64,000 bases of DNA from NCBI RefSeq assembly GCF_049341845.1, contig NZ_JBMPIT010000002.1:1-64000 (forward strand), given 5' to 3'. The notes beneath the pieces were generated by a model, which saw nothing but the letters and a program-made list of their open reading frames with translations, was not told the origin of the DNA and ran no database searches. Position 1 is the first letter of the stretch, and every line of letters begins with the position of its first letter. A program made the position numbers and the translations under genes. This document shows positions 7,718-16,546 of the stretch, piece by piece. The stretch is from Curtobacterium guangdongense. GTDB taxonomy: Bacteria; Actinomycetota; Actinomycetes; Actinomycetales; Microbacteriaceae.

Positions 7718-9190
7718 GTGCACCAGCAACTCGACACCCCACCGGTGCCGGCGCCGACCGGGACGCCCGACGCGGTCGACGCGGCGAGCGCCATGGTCAA
7801 CCGGTTCGACCCCGCCGACGCCGCGCTCCTCCCCGAGGACGACCAGCAGCTGCTCGCCCGGCGCCGCGACGTGCTCGGCGACATCTACCCGCTGTTCTAC
7901 GAGCGCCCGGTCCACGTCGTCCGCGGCGAGGGCGCACGACTCTGGGACGCCGACGGCACCGAGTACCTCGACGCGTACAACAACGTCCCGGCGGTCGGGC
8001 ATGCCAACCCCCGCATCGCGCGCGCCGTGTTCCAGCAGCTGTCGGAGATGAACACCCACACCCGGTACCTGCAGGACGGGATCGTGACGTTCGCGGAGCG
8101 GTTCCTCGCCACCCACCCCGACCACCTCGACCGCGTGATCTTCTCGAACTCCGGGTCCGAGGCGAACGACCTGGCCGTCACGATCGCGCAGTGGCGCACC
8201 GGCAACTCCGGTGTGATCGTCACGGAGAACGCGTACCACGGCACCACCCAGCTGCTCGCGGGACTGTCGCCGGAGAACGGTCCGACGATGCCGCTGCACC
8301 CGTGGGTCCGGACGGTCCCTGCTCCCGACACGTTCCGCGACGGCGACCGCGCGGGCGAACTGTTCGCGCAGGCGATCACCGAGGCCGCTGCGGACCTCGA
8401 CCGCCACGGGTACGGGCTCGCGGCGCTCCTGCTCGACTCGATCATGTCGACCGACGGCATCTTCCCCGGCGAGCCGGGACTCCTCGTCCCCGCGTACCGG
8501 GCCGCGCACGCCGCAGGCGGGCTCGTCATCGCCGACGAGGTGCAGCCGGGCGTCGGCCGCACCGGGGACGCGATGTGGGGGTTCCAGCGGCACACCGAGG
8601 CGGGGCCGAGCCGGCGGGACGGGGCCGCACCGAGCCTCCAGGCCGGGACCGGCGAGGAAGACGACGCGACGCTCGTCGACATGGTGACCTGCGGCAAGCC
8701 GCTCGCCGGCGGGCTCCCCATCGGGACGCTCGTGCTCGGCGCCGAGCTGAGCGACGGGTACGCGGCCGGGCACCGGTACTTCAACACCTTCGGCGGCAAT
8801 CCGGCGTCGATCGCCGCGGCGACGGCCGTGCTCGACGAGGTGCAGGACCGCGACCTCGTCGCCCATGCGCGGGAGGTCGGCGCGTACCTGCAGGCCGGCA
8901 TCGAGCGGCTGTCCGCACCGACCGGGCTCGTCGCGGACGTCCGCGGCGCCGGGCTCTTCATCGGCGTCGAGATGGCGTCGACCGGGACGCCCGGCAGCGC
9001 GGCCGCGCGGGCGCGCCACGTCGTCAACGCCCTCCGCGACCACAACGTGCTCATCTCGGCGGTCGGCTCCGACGGACGCGTGCTCAAGGTCCGCCCGCCG
9101 CTCGTCTTCACCCGCGAGGACGCCGATGCGTTCCTCGACATCTACGACCGCGTGATCACCTCCGTCCCCCAGGAAGGACCCACCGCATGA
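7718..9190 (+). CDS. Class III PLP-dependent aminotransferase / phospho-lyase
   Basis: A 490-residue fold-type I PLP enzyme. Visible motifs are FSNSGSEANDLA (cofactor phosphate loop), NAYHGTT, IADEVQPGVGRTG (Asp273, binds the pyridine N) and TCGKPLAGG with the Schiff-base Lys327. An insertion of about 25 residues (about 292-318, rich in Gly/Ala/Glu) separates the DEVQ motif from the lysine. The GTG start follows GAAAGG. The AGXT2/ETNPPL/PHYKPL branch contains both true aminotransferases and phospho-lyases that eliminate phosphate from O-phosphorylated amines. Its tight coupling to an APH-like kinase favours the latter, but this is not proven by the sequence. It overlaps the ABC ATPase gene by 4 bases. 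Confidence 0.85.
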   Translation: MHQQLDTPPVPAPTGTPDAVDAASAMVNRFDPADAALLPEDDQQLLARRRDVLGDIYPLFYERPVHVVRGEGARLWDADGTEYLDAYNNVPAVGHANPRIARAVFQQLSEMNTHTRYLQDGIVTFAERFLATHPDHLDRVIFSNSGSEANDLAVTIAQWRTGNSGVIVTENAYHGTTQLLAGLSPENGPTMPLHPWVRTVPAPDTFRDGDRAGELFAQAITEAAADLDRHGYGLAALLLDSIMSTDGIFPGEPGLLVPAYRAAHAAGGLVIADEVQPGVGRTGDAMWGFQRHTEAGPSRRDGAAPSLQAGTGEEDDATLVDMVTCGKPLAGGLPIGTLVLGAELSDGYAAGHRYFNTFGGNPASIAAATAVLDEVQDRDLVAHAREVGAYLQAGIERLSAPTGLVADVRGAGLFIGVEMASTGTPGSAAARARHVVNALRDHNVLISAVGSDGRVLKVRPPLVFTREDADAFLDIYDRVITSVPQEGPTA

Positions 9191-9930
9191 GTGACGAACC
9201 CCGCGAGGTGCTCAGCATCTCCGGCGTCGGCAAGGACTTCGGCGCCGTCCGAGCCCTCCGCGACATCGACCTGACCGTCCACGCGGGCGAGATCGTCGCG
9301 CTCCTCGGCGACAACGGCGCCGGCAAGTCGACCCTGATGAACATCATCTGCGGCTCGAACACCGCCGACCACGGCCAGATCCTGGTCAGCGGACAGCCGA
9401 TGTCCGGCCTCGCCGACGCCAAGCGCCTCGGTGTCGGCGTGGTCTACCAGGACCTCGCCCTCGCTCCGCACCTGTCCCTGACCGAGAACCTGTTCCTCGG
9501 CAACGAGCTCCGTCGTGGGATCTTCCTCGACCGGAAGCGGATGCACGCCGAGGCCCGCGCCGCGATCGAGAAGCTCGGCATCTCGACGCTCCGCGACGTG
9601 CGACTCCCCGTCGGGTCGCTGTCCGGTGGGCAGCGCCAGGTGCTCGCCGTCGCGCGGGCGATGAACTGGGCCACCGACCTGATCCTGCTCGACGAGCCCA
9701 CCGCGGCGCTCGGGCCGAAGCAGGTCGGCATCGTCCTCGACTCGATCCGGTCCGCAGCGGGTCACGGCCTCGGCGTGATCCTCGTGTCGCACGACATCCC
9801 CAACGTCCTGAAGCTCGCCGACCGGATCGTCATCCTGCGGCACGGGACGATCATCGCCGACCTGGAGCCGGCAGGACTCTCCGTGTCCGACGTCATGACC
9901 GTCATGGTCGGAGACGAGGTAGCAGCATGA
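9187..9930 (+). CDS. ABC transporter ATP-binding protein (CUT2 / ribose-type importer)
   Basis: A 247-residue cytoplasmic ATPase with Walker A GDNGAGKST (41-49), Q-loop VVYQDL (86-91), signature LSGGQRQ (145-151), Walker B LILLDEPTAAL and the H-loop in LVSHD. It is a single-nucleotide-binding-domain member of the RbsA/XylG/FrcA group, unlike the tandem-domain RbsA. The gene starts in an ATGA overlap with the PLP enzyme and ends in an ATGA overlap with the permease, so translation is coupled. With the two following genes it makes a complete importer of the carbohydrate type. Confidence 0.93.
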   Translation: MSDEPREVLSISGVGKDFGAVRALRDIDLTVHAGEIVALLGDNGAGKSTLMNIICGSNTADHGQILVSGQPMSGLADAKRLGVGVVYQDLALAPHLSLTENLFLGNELRRGIFLDRKRMHAEARAAIEKLGISTLRDVRLPVGSLSGGQRQVLAVARAMNWATDLILLDEPTAALGPKQVGIVLDSIRSAAGHGLGVILVSHDIPNVLKLADRIVILRHGTIIADLEPAGLSVSDVMTVMVGDEVAA

Positions 9931-10970
9931 CCGCAGCAGCCCCCGGTGCCGGAGCGGCATCCGACACGTCGATGCGGTCCGCGCCCGCGCTGAAGCACGG
10001 CGTCGCCCGGGTCTTCGGGAACCGTGCGGTGCAGATCATCGCCGTCGAGATCGTGCTCATCGCGGTCTTCCAGGTCCTGTCCCCGAGCGGCGCGTTCCTC
10101 AGCGAGGCGAACATCCGCGGCATCATGCTCACCGCGTCGCAGGTGCTCCTGCTGGCGGCCGGCCAGGCGGTGCTCATGTCCGCCGGGCAGATCGACATCT
10201 CGCAGGGCGCCGTGCTGATCCTGTCGTCGGTCGTCTCCGGGCAGGTGATGATCGCGATGGGGACCTCGTCCCCGGTCGGGGTCGTCATCCTGGTCGGCCT
10301 GGTGGTCGCCCTGCTGACGGGCGCCGTGCTCGGGACGGTGAACGCCCTGTTCGTCGGGGTGGTCGGCATCAACTCGCTCGTCACCACGCTCGGCATGCTG
10401 TCCCTGGCCACCGGCATCGCCCAGGTCGCCACGAAGGGCGTCAACCTGGTCGGGATCCCGGCGGAGCTCGCCGGTTCGTTCGGGTCCGCGACGATCGGCG
10501 CCCTGCCGGTGCCGACGCTCCTGGCCCTCGTGATCCTCGCCGCGATCTGGGCGCTCTACCGGTACACCGCCTGGGGCACCCACACGCTCGCGATGGGATC
10601 GAACTTCCTGGCGTCACGCCGGGTCGGCATCAAGACCCTCACGAACACCATCGGCATCTTCGTCCTGTCCGCCGGGCTCGCCGGACTCGCCGGGTTCATC
10701 GACCTGGCGCGCTACTCGACGACGAACATCTCCGGGCACACGAACGACTCGATGGCCGCGATCGCCGCGGCGTTGATCGGCGGGACCGCCCTGACGGGTG
10801 GCCGGATCAACTTCCTCGGCGTGATCGTCGGCGCGTTCCTGGCGATCATCCTGCAGTCCGGGCTCGTGATCATCAACCTGTCGCCCTTCTACCAGACCAT
10901 CGCGATCGGAGCCATGCTCCTCGTCGCCGTCAGCTTGGACCGCAGCAGCCGCAACAGACGAACGACCTAG
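9927..10970 (+). CDS. ABC transporter permease (RbsC-like, BPD_transp_2 family)
   Basis: A 347-residue inner-membrane protein with 8-10 predicted hydrophobic helices, for example VQIIAVEIVLIAVFQVL and SLVTTLGMLSLATGIAQVA. It carries the family EAA-like loop around ALIGGTALTGGRINFLGVIVGAFL. This is the CUT2-type permease that works as a homodimer with the single-domain ATPase. The ATG lies inside the ATPase stop codon. A 75-base gap with no clear hairpin separates it from the substrate-binding protein, so the three are probably co-transcribed. Confidence 0.92.
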   Translation: MTAAAPGAGAASDTSMRSAPALKHGVARVFGNRAVQIIAVEIVLIAVFQVLSPSGAFLSEANIRGIMLTASQVLLLAAGQAVLMSAGQIDISQGAVLILSSVVSGQVMIAMGTSSPVGVVILVGLVVALLTGAVLGTVNALFVGVVGINSLVTTLGMLSLATGIAQVATKGVNLVGIPAELAGSFGSATIGALPVPTLLALVILAAIWALYRYTAWGTHTLAMGSNFLASRRVGIKTLTNTIGIFVLSAGLAGLAGFIDLARYSTTNISGHTNDSMAAIAAALIGGTALTGGRINFLGVIVGAFLAIILQSGLVIINLSPFYQTIAIGAMLLVAVSLDRSSRNRRTT

Positions 10971-11045
10971 CGGCAGCGCAGTCCGAGAACCACCCCGCAC
11001 CACGGCACCACCTCCTGTCCACCCCCTCCCTGCTAGGAGACCCCC

Positions 11046-12062
11046 GTGTTCCGTTCCAAGACCACCTCCGTCCTCGCCGCCGCGTCGGCCATCGGCATCG
11101 CCGTGGTCCTCGCCGGCTGCTCCACCGGCTCGACCGCAGCGACCGGCGACTCGTCGTCCGGGAAGAAGACCATCGCGATGGTCACCCCCGAGTCCACCGG
11201 CGAGTTCTACGGCACCATGTACTGCGGCGCCCAGGCGGCCGCGAAGAAGGAGGGCGTGACCCTCAAGATCCAGGGCACCCCGGAGACCACCACCGACGCC
11301 GAGATGCAGGTGCTGCAGTCGGTGCTCGCGACGAACCCCGACGGTCTGCTGCTGACCGTGTGGGACAACACCGCGTTCAACTCGACCCTGAAGTCGTACA
11401 CCGACAGCGGCAAGCCCCTCGTGATGCCCGACTCGTTCCTGTCGAACAAGGACTACGTCCAGTCGATCCGGACCGACAACTACCAGTCGTCCTACGACGC
11501 GGCGGTGCAGGCGATCAAGGACTTCAAGCTGACCTCGGGCAAGGTCGTCATCGTGACGGACTCCCCCGGCAACCAGGTGCAGTCCGACCGCGCGAAGGGC
11601 TTCAAGGACGCCATCGAGAAGGAGAGCAAGCTCACCGCGCTCGACATCCAGTACGTCGGCGGCGACTCGGCGAAGGCCTCGCAGACGGTCTCGTCGCAGC
11701 TGTCGGCGAACCCGGACGTCAAGCTCGTCTTCTCGACGAACATCGGCGCCGGCACCGGTGCGGCGAACGCGATCTCGGCGTCGGGCGACGACGGCATCGT
11801 GCACGTCGGCTACGACACCGCGTCGAACCAGGTCGCCTCGCTGAAGAAGGGCGAGTACGACGCGCTCGTCGCGCAGGACCCGTACACCGAGGGCTACGAC
11901 GCGACCGAGCTGATGGCGAAGCTCGTCAAGGGCGAGACGAAGGCCGCCGACGTGACGAAGCAGACGGTGTACTCGCCGTGGAAGCTCGTCACGAAGGACA
12001 ACGTCGACGACGCCGACGTCAAGAAGTACCTCTACTCGACCGACTGCTCCGCACTCGGTTGA
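11046..12062 (+). CDS. ABC substrate-binding lipoprotein (periplasmic-binding-protein family 4, RbsB-like)
   Basis: A 338-residue secreted lipoprotein. The signal peptide ends in the lipobox LAGC (Cys25) and is followed by a Ser/Thr/Gly linker. The mature part is a type I (RbsB/XylF-like) binding protein with alternating Rossmann halves (MVTPESTGEFYGTMYCGAQAAAKKEG start, KLVFSTNIGAGTGAANAI second lobe). It is known family behaviour that these deliver sugars and polyols, but also other small molecules such as autoinducer-2. The cluster around it encodes amidases and amidohydrolases rather than sugar enzymes, so the ligand is likely nitrogen-bearing (inference). GTG start after TAGGAGA. Two hairpins follow its stop codon. 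Confidence 0.9.
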   Translation: MFRSKTTSVLAAASAIGIAVVLAGCSTGSTAATGDSSSGKKTIAMVTPESTGEFYGTMYCGAQAAAKKEGVTLKIQGTPETTTDAEMQVLQSVLATNPDGLLLTVWDNTAFNSTLKSYTDSGKPLVMPDSFLSNKDYVQSIRTDNYQSSYDAAVQAIKDFKLTSGKVVIVTDSPGNQVQSDRAKGFKDAIEKESKLTALDIQYVGGDSAKASQTVSSQLSANPDVKLVFSTNIGAGTGAANAISASGDDGIVHVGYDTASNQVASLKKGEYDALVAQDPYTEGYDATELMAKLVKGETKAADVTKQTVYSPWKLVTKDNVDDADVKKYLYSTDCSALG

Positions 12063-12070
12063 CCGATCGG

Positions 12071-12132
12071 GTGCGGGGCGCTCTGCCCCGCACCCAGCCG
12101 GGCGCGGGGTCTCTGATCCGCCCCGCGCCCGG
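12071..12132 (+). terminator. Two tandem hairpins after the binding-protein gene
   Basis: Hairpin 1: GTGCGGGGC / GCCCCGCAC, 12071-12093, 5-base loop. Hairpin 2: CCGGGCGCGGGG / CCCCGCGCCCGG, 12098-12132, 11-base loop. No T run follows either one. They may act as a partial terminator or as 3'-end protection that raises binding-protein mRNA relative to downstream genes, a common arrangement in ABC operons. Confidence 0.6.
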
Positions 12133-12188
12133 TTCCACCGCAAGGACGGCGCCGCCGCGGCCCCGTGACACGAACCCAGGAGGCATCG

Positions 12189-14243
12189 ATGCGTGACACC
12201 ACCATCGCCACCCTGCGCGACCAGCTCGACCGCGGGACCACCACCGCGCTCACGCTCGCGCACGACGCCCTCCGCCGCATCGCCCGCCTCGACCGGGACG
12301 GGCCGCGGCTGAACGCCGTCCCCGTGATCGACCCGGCACTGCTCGAACGCGCCGCGGCATCCGACGCCGCACGCGCCGCGGGGTCCGAGCCGGGAGCGCT
12401 CGAGGGGATCCCCTTCACCGTCAAGGACAGCTTCGCCGTCCGCGGTCTCACGATGGCGGCCGGGTCGCCGGCGTTCGCGCACACCGTCGCCCGTCGCGAC
12501 GCGGTCGTCGTCGAACGGCTGCTGGGCGCCGGTGCGGTCCTGGTCGGCAAGACGAACATGCCGCCGATGGCGATCGGCGGCGGTCAGGCCGGTCTGTACG
12601 GCCGCACCGGCAGCCCGTACTCGCCGGAGTGGCTCGCCGCCGCCTGGCACTCCGGGTCGTCGATCGGCAGCGGGGTCGCCGTCGCTGCGGGCCTCTGCGC
12701 GTTCGGCATCGGCGAGGAGACCGTGTCCTCCGGCAGGTCGCCCGCGTCGAACAACGCCCTCGTCGCGTACACGCCGTCGTGGGGTGTCGTCCCGAGCGTC
12801 GGCAACTGGCCACTGCACCCGTACCGCGACACCGTCGTGCCGCACACCCGATCGGTCGCCGATCTCCGCGAGGTCCTCGCCGTCGTCGCCGGCCCCGACG
12901 AGCGCGACGTCTGGTGGCGCCAGGACGCGGTCGACGTGCTCCCCGCCGCCGAGGTCGCGGCCACGTTCCGGTCCCACCCGCCCGCGGCAGCCAGCGCCCC
13001 GCTCGCCGGGCTCCGCATCGGCGTCCCCACGCTGTACGTCCCGCGCGACGGCGGCGACGCTGGCGGCGTCCCGCTCCGTCCGAGCATCCGCACACTCTGG
13101 GACGACCTCGAGGCAGAGCTCGTCGCCGCCGGCGCCCGCATCGTCCCCGTCCCGTTCCCGCTCGTCGAGGCGTACGAGCAGCGCGGCGACGCACCGCCGG
13201 CATCGCTCGAGGCGTCCGGGTACCTCCCGGCGGACTGGACCGCGTTCGAACTCCGCGAGCTCGTGACCGCGTCGTGGCAGCGCTTCCTCGACGAGCACGC
13301 CGCCGACCCCGTCCGGCTCGCCGACCTGGCCCCCGGTTCGATCCGTCCCGACCCGCCGGACGCCGTCGACGCCGTGGAGAACGGCCGGGTCCACCCCGGA
13401 CGCGACGTGTTCGACTACACCGCGATCACGCGTGACGCGCCGCTGTCCGAGGACGAGGTCGCGCAGGCCGCCGCGCCCGCGATCGCCGGGCTCGACCGTG
13501 CACGCCGTGAGCTCTTCGAGGACTGGCTCACCGCGACCGGCATCGACGTCGTCGCCTTCCCCGCCAACTCCGACATCGGCCCGCACGACGCCGACGTCGA
13601 CCCGGAATCCGCTCGCGCCGCGTGGGCCGATGGTGCGGTGTTCTCCACGATGAACCACGTCATGCGCCGGGTCGGGATCCCGAGCGTCACGATCCCGATG
13701 GGCACCATGGCCGACACCGGCATGCCGGTCGGCGCGACCGTCATCGGGCCGGCCTGGACCGACGCGCACCTGGTCGACGTGGCCGCCGCCCTGGAGGCCC
13801 GACTCGCCCCGCGTGCCCGCCCCCGGCTCCCCGAGGTGGTCGGCCTGGGCGCGGTGCGCTCCGCCGGCTCCGTCCACGGGGTCGGCGCTCGGCCCGGGGT
13901 CGTGGCGTCGCTCACCGGGACGGCGACGGTCCAGCCCGACGGCGGCGTCCTCGTCGAGGTCACCGCGTCCGTGACCGGATCCGGTGGAGCCGTCGCCGCC
14001 ACGTGGATCGAGGTCGGGACGCAGTCCGTCGTCGTCGCCCCGACCGGCACGACCGCCGCGCGGTTCCACCTGGGCCCCGAGGTCCGTCGGCTGCACCGCA
14101 CCACCCGTGTCCTCGTCCTGCTCACCGCCGTCGGCACGGACGGGCTCGTCGCCGCCGCCGCCGTCCTCGACCTGCCGTTCCACCGTCCCGCCGCCACCTC
14201 GGCGGCACCCACCGTCTCTGAACCGATCAGGAGCACCCCGTGA
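12189..14243 (+). CDS. Amidase-signature hydrolase with C-terminal extension and unusual signature
   Basis: A 684-residue amidase-signature enzyme. The Ser-cisSer-Lys triad can be placed at Lys79 (FTVKDSF), Ser157 (HSGSSIGSG) and Ser181 (ETVSSGRSPAS). The usual GGSSGG and GTDTGGS segments are replaced by HSGSSIGSG and GEETVSSG. The core ends near residue 555; the last 130 residues (GVGARPGVVASLTGTATV onward) look like a beta-rich domain that I do not recognise. ATG 12189 is preceded by AGGAGG. It overlaps the next amidase gene by 4 bases. Amide substrate unknown; hydrolysis inside the cytoplasm is expected because no signal peptide is seen. Confidence 0.8.
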   Translation: MRDTTIATLRDQLDRGTTTALTLAHDALRRIARLDRDGPRLNAVPVIDPALLERAAASDAARAAGSEPGALEGIPFTVKDSFAVRGLTMAAGSPAFAHTVARRDAVVVERLLGAGAVLVGKTNMPPMAIGGGQAGLYGRTGSPYSPEWLAAAWHSGSSIGSGVAVAAGLCAFGIGEETVSSGRSPASNNALVAYTPSWGVVPSVGNWPLHPYRDTVVPHTRSVADLREVLAVVAGPDERDVWWRQDAVDVLPAAEVAATFRSHPPAAASAPLAGLRIGVPTLYVPRDGGDAGGVPLRPSIRTLWDDLEAELVAAGARIVPVPFPLVEAYEQRGDAPPASLEASGYLPADWTAFELRELVTASWQRFLDEHAADPVRLADLAPGSIRPDPPDAVDAVENGRVHPGRDVFDYTAITRDAPLSEDEVAQAAAPAIAGLDRARRELFEDWLTATGIDVVAFPANSDIGPHDADVDPESARAAWADGAVFSTMNHVMRRVGIPSVTIPMGTMADTGMPVGATVIGPAWTDAHLVDVAAALEARLAPRARPRLPEVVGLGAVRSAGSVHGVGARPGVVASLTGTATVQPDGGVLVEVTASVTGSGGAVAATWIEVGTQSVVVAPTGTTAARFHLGPEVRRLHRTTRVLVLLTAVGTDGLVAAAAVLDLPFHRPAATSAAPTVSEPIRSTP

Positions 14244-15709
14244 CGACCCTGCGCCCCACCGACACCGCCGACACCGCCGACACCGCCTCGGCCACCGCGA
14301 CGACCCCGCTCATCTGGCGCACCGCCACGGACCTCCGTGACGCGATCGCCGACGGCTCGCTCACGGCGGTCGAGGTGATGAGCGCGTTCTACGACCGCAT
14401 CGAGGCGACGAACGACGCCGTCAACGTCATCGTGTACCGGCTGCCGCGCGACGAGGCGATCGCCCTCGCCGCCGAGGCCGATGCGGTCCGTGCGGCAGGC
14501 GGTCCGACGGGTCCGCTGCACGGCCTGCCCATCGCGATCAAGGACCTCGTCGACGTCGCCGGGATGCCGACGTCCCGCGGTTCCCGTGCCTTCGCGGACC
14601 GCGGCCCGATGCCGACCGACGCGCCGCACGTGGCGAAGCTCCGGGCAGCGGGCGCGCTGGTCATCGGCAAGACGAACTCGCCGGAGTTCGGCGTCGGGAC
14701 CGTCACCTGGAACGACGTCTTCGGCATCACCAGGAACCCGTTCGACCTGACCAGGCACGCCGGCGGCTCGACGGGCGGGGTCGCCGCGGTGGCCGCCGGG
14801 ATGCTGCCGTTCGCCGACGGTTCGGACTCCGGCGGCAGCCTCCGCTACCCGGCGTCGTTCTGCAACGCCGTCGGGCTCCGCACCACACCGGGGCTCGTGC
14901 CCGCCGCGCAGGGCGCCACGTCGTGGGAGCCGCACTCGGTGAACGGTCCGGTCGCGCGGAACTGCCGCGACGTCGCACTGCTCCTCACCGGGATGTCCGG
15001 CACCGATCAGCTCGCCCCGCTCTCCGCCGGCCGTGCCGCAGCGACCGAGCTCGGTGCGCCGCACGACGCCGACCGGCCGATCCGTGTCGCGTGGAGCACC
15101 GACCTCGGCGGGCTGCCGATCTCCGCCGAGGTGCGCGAGTCGCACGCCAGGACCCGTGCGACGCTCGAGGCCGCCGGGGTCGAGGTCGTCGACGTCGAAC
15201 TCGACACCGAGGGACTCGACGAGACCTGGCAGACGATCGAGCTCTTCGGCTGGTTCGCGCTCCTCGGCACCGATCCGATCGAGCACCCGGACGCGTACCG
15301 CGACGACTTCGTCCGGAACGTCACCGAGGCGTCCGGCTACCCGAGCGGGCAGATCATCGCCGCCCTCGACCGCCGGTACCGCGCGTACACCGAGATGGCG
15401 GCGCTCCTCGAGGACTTCGACGCGTTCGTCGTCCCCGGTGCCCCGGTCGTCGCACCCCCGGCCGAGGTCCCGTGGGTCGCCGAGGTGGACGGCGTCGCGT
15501 TCGACCGGTACTTCCTGTGGCAGCGCCTGGCGTGCCGGCTCGTCCCGTCCGCGCACCCCGTGCTCGCGATGGCCGCCGGGTTCTCCGGGCACCTGCCGGT
15601 CGGGATCCAGGTGGTCGGCCGGTACGGCGCCGACGACGAGCTGCTGGCGCTCGGCGACCGGCTCGAAGCGATCCTCGGCGTCTCCGGCGTGCACCCCGAG
15701 CTCGGCTGA
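14240..15709 (+). CDS. Amidase-signature amidohydrolase
   Basis: A 489-residue amidase (amidase-signature family, GatA-like fold) with a clean catalytic triad: Lys101 in AIKDLVD, Ser177 in HAGGSTGG and nucleophile Ser200 in GSDSGGSLRYPAS. The N-terminal 22 residues are Thr/Ala/Asp-rich with a TADTADTA mini-repeat. It starts with GTG inside the stop of the previous amidase (GTGA), so the two are translationally coupled. With no GatB or GatC gene nearby it is a catabolic or detoxifying amidase rather than a tRNA amidotransferase subunit. Confidence 0.88.
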   Translation: MTTLRPTDTADTADTASATATTPLIWRTATDLRDAIADGSLTAVEVMSAFYDRIEATNDAVNVIVYRLPRDEAIALAAEADAVRAAGGPTGPLHGLPIAIKDLVDVAGMPTSRGSRAFADRGPMPTDAPHVAKLRAAGALVIGKTNSPEFGVGTVTWNDVFGITRNPFDLTRHAGGSTGGVAAVAAGMLPFADGSDSGGSLRYPASFCNAVGLRTTPGLVPAAQGATSWEPHSVNGPVARNCRDVALLLTGMSGTDQLAPLSAGRAAATELGAPHDADRPIRVAWSTDLGGLPISAEVRESHARTRATLEAAGVEVVDVELDTEGLDETWQTIELFGWFALLGTDPIEHPDAYRDDFVRNVTEASGYPSGQIIAALDRRYRAYTEMAALLEDFDAFVVPGAPVVAPPAEVPWVAEVDGVAFDRYFLWQRLACRLVPSAHPVLAMAAGFSGHLPVGIQVVGRYGADDELLALGDRLEAILGVSGVHPELG

Positions 15710-15751
15710 TGCCGACCACTACAGTGATCACCGACGGAGGGGTGGGACGAC

Positions 15752-16546
15752 GTGGGTGACAAGCGCGATCAGCGACTGCTGCGCATCGTCGAACTGCTGG
15801 AGCAGGGCGGCAAGGTCGAGACCGCGACGCTGAGCAACGAGCTCGGCGTGACCGAGCTCACGATCCGCCGCGACATCGACCACCTCGACACCCAGGGCAT
15901 CGCACGCCGGGTCTACGGCGGAGCGGTCCTCGCCGCCGGGCGCAGCTTCGAGCCGCCGTTCAGCCTCCGGGTGCGGACGAACGTCGCCGAGAAGCAGGCG
16001 ATGGCACGAGCCGTCGTCGACCTCATCCCCCGCAAGGCGAACGTGGCGATGGACTTCGGCACGAAGGCGTACCACGTGGCGATGGAGATGCGCGGTCGGC
16101 ACCTGCAGGCGCTCGTCGCCCCGACGAGCGTGCAGGTGATGGAGGTCCTCGGACAGGAGGAGGACATCCACCTCCTCGTCCCCGGTGGCGAGCTCAAGGC
16201 CGGGGAGCTGAGCCTGCACGGCTCCGCCACCGAGCAGTTCTTCCGCGCACACCGCTGGGACGTCGCCGTGGTGAGCGTCGCCGGCATCAGCGCCGAGAAC
16301 GACGTCGTCAGCGACTTCGACGAGACCGACGCCCGGCTCAAGGCGGCGATGATCGGCAGCGCCGACCAGGTCGTCGTGCTCTGCGAGGCACGGCACCTCG
16401 GCCAGGTGTCGTTCGCCCCGGTCGCGACGCTCGACGGCGTCACGACGGTCGTCACCGACGCCGTCGGCCGGAACGACACCGCGGACGCGCTCGAGTCCCG
16501 CGGCATCCAGGTGATCCGTGCGCTGGAGACGCACCGTGGCGACTGA
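15752..16546 (+). CDS. DeoR-family transcriptional regulator
   Basis: 264 residues with an N-terminal DeoR winged helix (ETATLSNELGVTELTIRRDI, about 23-42, then GIARRVYGGAV) and a C-terminal DeoRC effector domain (MDFGTKAYHVA, a glycine-poor variant of the sugar-phosphate-binding loop, then VVLCEARHLGQVSF). These repressors usually sense phosphorylated intermediates, which fits the kinase upstream in this cluster. GTG start after CGGAGGGG. Embedded in the operon, 42 bases after the amidase and overlapping the next gene by 11 bases, so probably autoregulatory. Candidate sites lie at 5285-5372. Confidence 0.88.
   Translation: MGDKRDQRLLRIVELLEQGGKVETATLSNELGVTELTIRRDIDHLDTQGIARRVYGGAVLAAGRSFEPPFSLRVRTNVAEKQAMARAVVDLIPRKANVAMDFGTKAYHVAMEMRGRHLQALVAPTSVQVMEVLGQEEDIHLLVPGGELKAGELSLHGSATEQFFRAHRWDVAVVSVAGISAENDVVSDFDETDARLKAAMIGSADQVVVLCEARHLGQVSFAPVATLDGVTTVVTDAVGRNDTADALESRGIQVIRALETHRGD

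Noticed and set aside
10614..14183. 1189-residue minus-strand open frame across permease, binding protein and amidase
   Set aside because: It is antisense to genes with clear family motifs; composition is typical of high-GC shadow frames.
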